Positions 62,403-64,000 of a DNA stretch of 64,000 nucleotides are shown here, piece by piece. A program made the translations under genes and the position numbers. How positions within the stretch are numbered: position 1 is the stretch's first letter; each line of letters opens with the position of its first letter. Below the pieces are notes generated by a model, which did no database searches, had not been told where the DNA came from, and was given only the letters and a program-made list of their open reading frames with translations. The stretch is from Anaerolineales bacterium (GTDB taxonomy: Bacteria; Chloroflexota; Anaerolineae; Anaerolineales; Villigracilaceae): NCBI GenBank assembly GCA_019187665.1, contig JABARH010000014.1, positions 94,165 through 158,164 of the forward strand. The letters are read 5' to 3'.

Positions 62403-63830
62403 ATGACAACACTTCTTACCGCAGGACTCCCGGTCGTCGTTTTACTGGTCATGTTCATCTTTAAGATGTACACCTTTCGCAACCTCGGGTGGGTCCTGCT
62501 CTGCCTGCTTTGGGGCGCGGTCGGATACGGCGTTACGCATTTTCTCAACCCGCCGCTTGCCGCCCTGGGACTCGACGCGCTGGCCTTGACGGTCGTCTTC
62601 ACCCCGTTGCTCCAGCAGGTTTTTGTGGCGCTTGGAAATTACGTCATTGTTCGCCGCGCCCGCTTCGACAACATCATTGACGGCGCAGTCTACGGATTCA
62701 CGACCGGGCTTGGATACTCTGTCGCGGGGCATCTCGCTGCCTCCCTCGCCTCCCGCGCCAACCTGGATGTGGTCGCGCTGTTGCGGGCATTTTCCTCCAC
62801 GTTGGTATACGCCACCGCCTCCGGCATCGTGGGCGTCATCGTGATGCAGTTCCACTTCAGCGGGCGTTCCAACCGCATCACCATCCTGTTAAGCGGCCTG
62901 GGCGCGGGCATCGGCTATCTCGCGCTTTTCAATTTCATCCTCTTGCGAAAATTCGGCGGCGACATTCTGCCCATCGCCTATGGCGTCGGCGGCCTGACCC
63001 TCGTCGGCCTCTACCTGACCGGTCAAATGCGCCGCATCCTCATCCAACTGGGCGTCGAAAAGAAGCGCGCCGACAGCCTGCTCAACATTGTCATCCCGAT
63101 CGGCGTCCAGCTCAGCGCCGAAAAGAATTTCAGCAAACTGCTCGAAGGCATCCTCGTCGAGGCCAAGTCCTTCTGCAATGCGGATGGCGGCACACTTTAT
63201 CTCGTGCGCGAGAACCGTCTTGAATTTGCCGTCATCCGTAACGACACGCTGCGCATGACCATGGGCGGCACCTCCCCGGTCGAGATCGTCCTGCCCGGCC
63301 TGCATTTGTACAATGAAGATGGCACGCCCAACCATCACAATATCGCCGCCTATGCGGCCCTCTCCGCCAAAACTGTCAACATCGAAGATGCCTACGCGGC
63401 CAAAGACTTCGACTTTTCCGGCACACGCGCCTTCGACCGCACCAACGGCTATCAATCCATTTCCTTCCTCACAATTCCTCTTAAAGGCGCGGAAGAGAAG
63501 GTGCTGGGAGTATTGCAGTTAATCAACGCGTTGAACTCAAAGCGCGAGATTATTCCCTTTGACAAGAACCTGGAACGGCTGATGGAATCCTTCTCGTCGC
63601 TGGCCACTGCCGCCCTCGAAGGCTACATTCAGGAACAAAGCCTGCGTAACGAGATCAAAGCCATGCGTATTCAAATTGACCAATCCATGCGCGCCAAGCA
63701 GGTGGAAGAGATCACCGACTCGGATTATTTCAAAAATCTACAGGGGCTGGCGCGCAAGGCGAGGCATACCCTGCCCGCGCCCAAAGCAGAGACGGACGAC
63801 CCAACAGACAAGCCCGCCTCCGACCGCTAG
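62403..63830 (+). CDS. PrsW-like membrane domain fused to a GAF domain
   Basis: A 475-residue protein. Seven or so helices in residues 1-215 include RRARFDNIIDGAVYGFTTGLGYSVAGH, which resembles the D-G-x-x-Y-G-x-x-x-G-L-G-F block of PrsW-family membrane proteases. The preceding glutamates (E-E-x-x-K) of active PrsW are absent (LLQQVFVALGNY here), so proteolysis is doubtful. Residues ~235-420 form a GAF domain (LEGILVEAKSFCNADGGTLYLV, SFLTIPLKGAEEKVLGVLQLIN), and a coiled coil ends the protein. A signalling role is an inference. ATG at 62403 chosen over a longer frame. Confidence 0.72.
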   Translation: MTTLLTAGLPVVVLLVMFIFKMYTFRNLGWVLLCLLWGAVGYGVTHFLNPPLAALGLDALALTVVFTPLLQQVFVALGNYVIVRRARFDNIIDGAVYGFTTGLGYSVAGHLAASLASRANLDVVALLRAFSSTLVYATASGIVGVIVMQFHFSGRSNRITILLSGLGAGIGYLALFNFILLRKFGGDILPIAYGVGGLTLVGLYLTGQMRRILIQLGVEKKRADSLLNIVIPIGVQLSAEKNFSKLLEGILVEAKSFCNADGGTLYLVRENRLEFAVIRNDTLRMTMGGTSPVEIVLPGLHLYNEDGTPNHHNIAAYAALSAKTVNIEDAYAAKDFDFSGTRAFDRTNGYQSISFLTIPLKGAEEKVLGVLQLINALNSKREIIPFDKNLERLMESFSSLATAALEGYIQEQSLRNEIKAMRIQIDQSMRAKQVEEITDSDYFKNLQGLARKARHTLPAPKAETDDPTDKPASDR

Positions 63831-63873
63831 CCAGACGGGCCTCTCTTCTGCATCTCGCGGAACTGCTTTATCG

Positions 63874-64000
63874 GTCGGTTCCGCCGGGGCTAAAGCCCCG
63901 GCTCAGTTCATGGAAGCCCTGCGGGCTGACAGCTGAGTCGGTTCCGCCGGGGCTAAAGCCCCGGCTCAGTTCATGGAAGCCCTGCGGGCTGACAGCTGAG
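63874..64000. repeat. Tandem repeat of a 63-bp unit
   Basis: Two identical 63-base copies (63874-63936 and 63937-63999), each with a hairpin (CCGGGGCTAAAGCCCCGG) and a further one (GCCCTGCGGGC). The window ends inside the next unit, so the copy number is unknown. No coding sequence. Confidence 0.95.

Overview
The window looks like a chromosomal stretch of a member of the Chloroflexota, most likely class Anaerolineae. This is an inference from gene content: pyruvate:ferredoxin oxidoreductase, a MreB-like protein fused to an F1-ATPase operon, SARP/BTAD regulators, many lipoproteins with Thr/Pro-rich linkers, the MoxR/DUF58 group, and GC-rich codon use. No 16S rRNA or tRNA gene is visible, so no genus is claimed.

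Layout. 1-0.7 kb: rpsU and infA. 0.7-6.7 kb, minus: a dihydroorotate-dehydrogenase-like protein, PFOR, and a D-Ala-D-Ala-ligase-like ATP-grasp enzyme. 7.1-12.7 kb, plus: atpA-atpG-atpD-atpC-mreB, without F0 or delta genes. 12.9-21.2 kb: mostly minus-strand small genes (D-amino-acid dehydrogenase, 5'-3' exonuclease, DUF1801, DUF1697, DHFR-like, VOC, DUF4287), a MarR regulator, and gene remnants (HsdR tail, DUF1801 tail). 21.3-23.5 kb: a membrane-anchored cytochrome cd1 nitrite reductase (nirS) with an extra N-terminal cytochrome c domain and a CRP/FNR-like promoter. 23.5-29 kb: a copper regulon (csoR, copZ, copA, TauE/cupredoxin exporter, second HMA chaperone). 29-39.3 kb: RarD, an acetyltransferase-like protein, a large BTAD/P-loop regulator and lipoproteins. 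39.3-49.1 kb: a sensor kinase, a GH13 enzyme with a histone-like lysine tail, and a DUF4129-MoxR-DUF58 operon. 49.3-52.6 kb: a small kinase, pnp and rpsO. 52.7-56.7 kb: a plsY-like remnant and an ABC-2 exporter. 56.8-64 kb: dCMP deaminase, VanZ, ATP-grasp, membrane proteins, a methyltransferase, YtxH, and a PrsW-like/GAF protein.

The most unusual feature is a set of intergenic short-period tandem arrays. Octamers (GTAGACAC/GTATACAG types) occupy at least eight places, and heptamers (CCCCTGA, GTCGAAA, CGAATAT types) occupy others. Several arrays have two arms of opposite orientation, and one is the exact reverse layout of three others, so they look like composite elements rather than simple slippage products. 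Three genes (copA, a membrane protein, moxR) end on the TAG of the first repeat unit. The unit places TAG in all three frames on one strand and leaves all three frames open on the other. Arrays separate successive genes of the copper operon. Related heptamers lie in frame inside copA and the GH13 gene. Separately, a MITE-like family has about 13-bp terminal inverted repeats and 5-bp target duplications (copies at 28.5, 37.2 and 49.1 kb).
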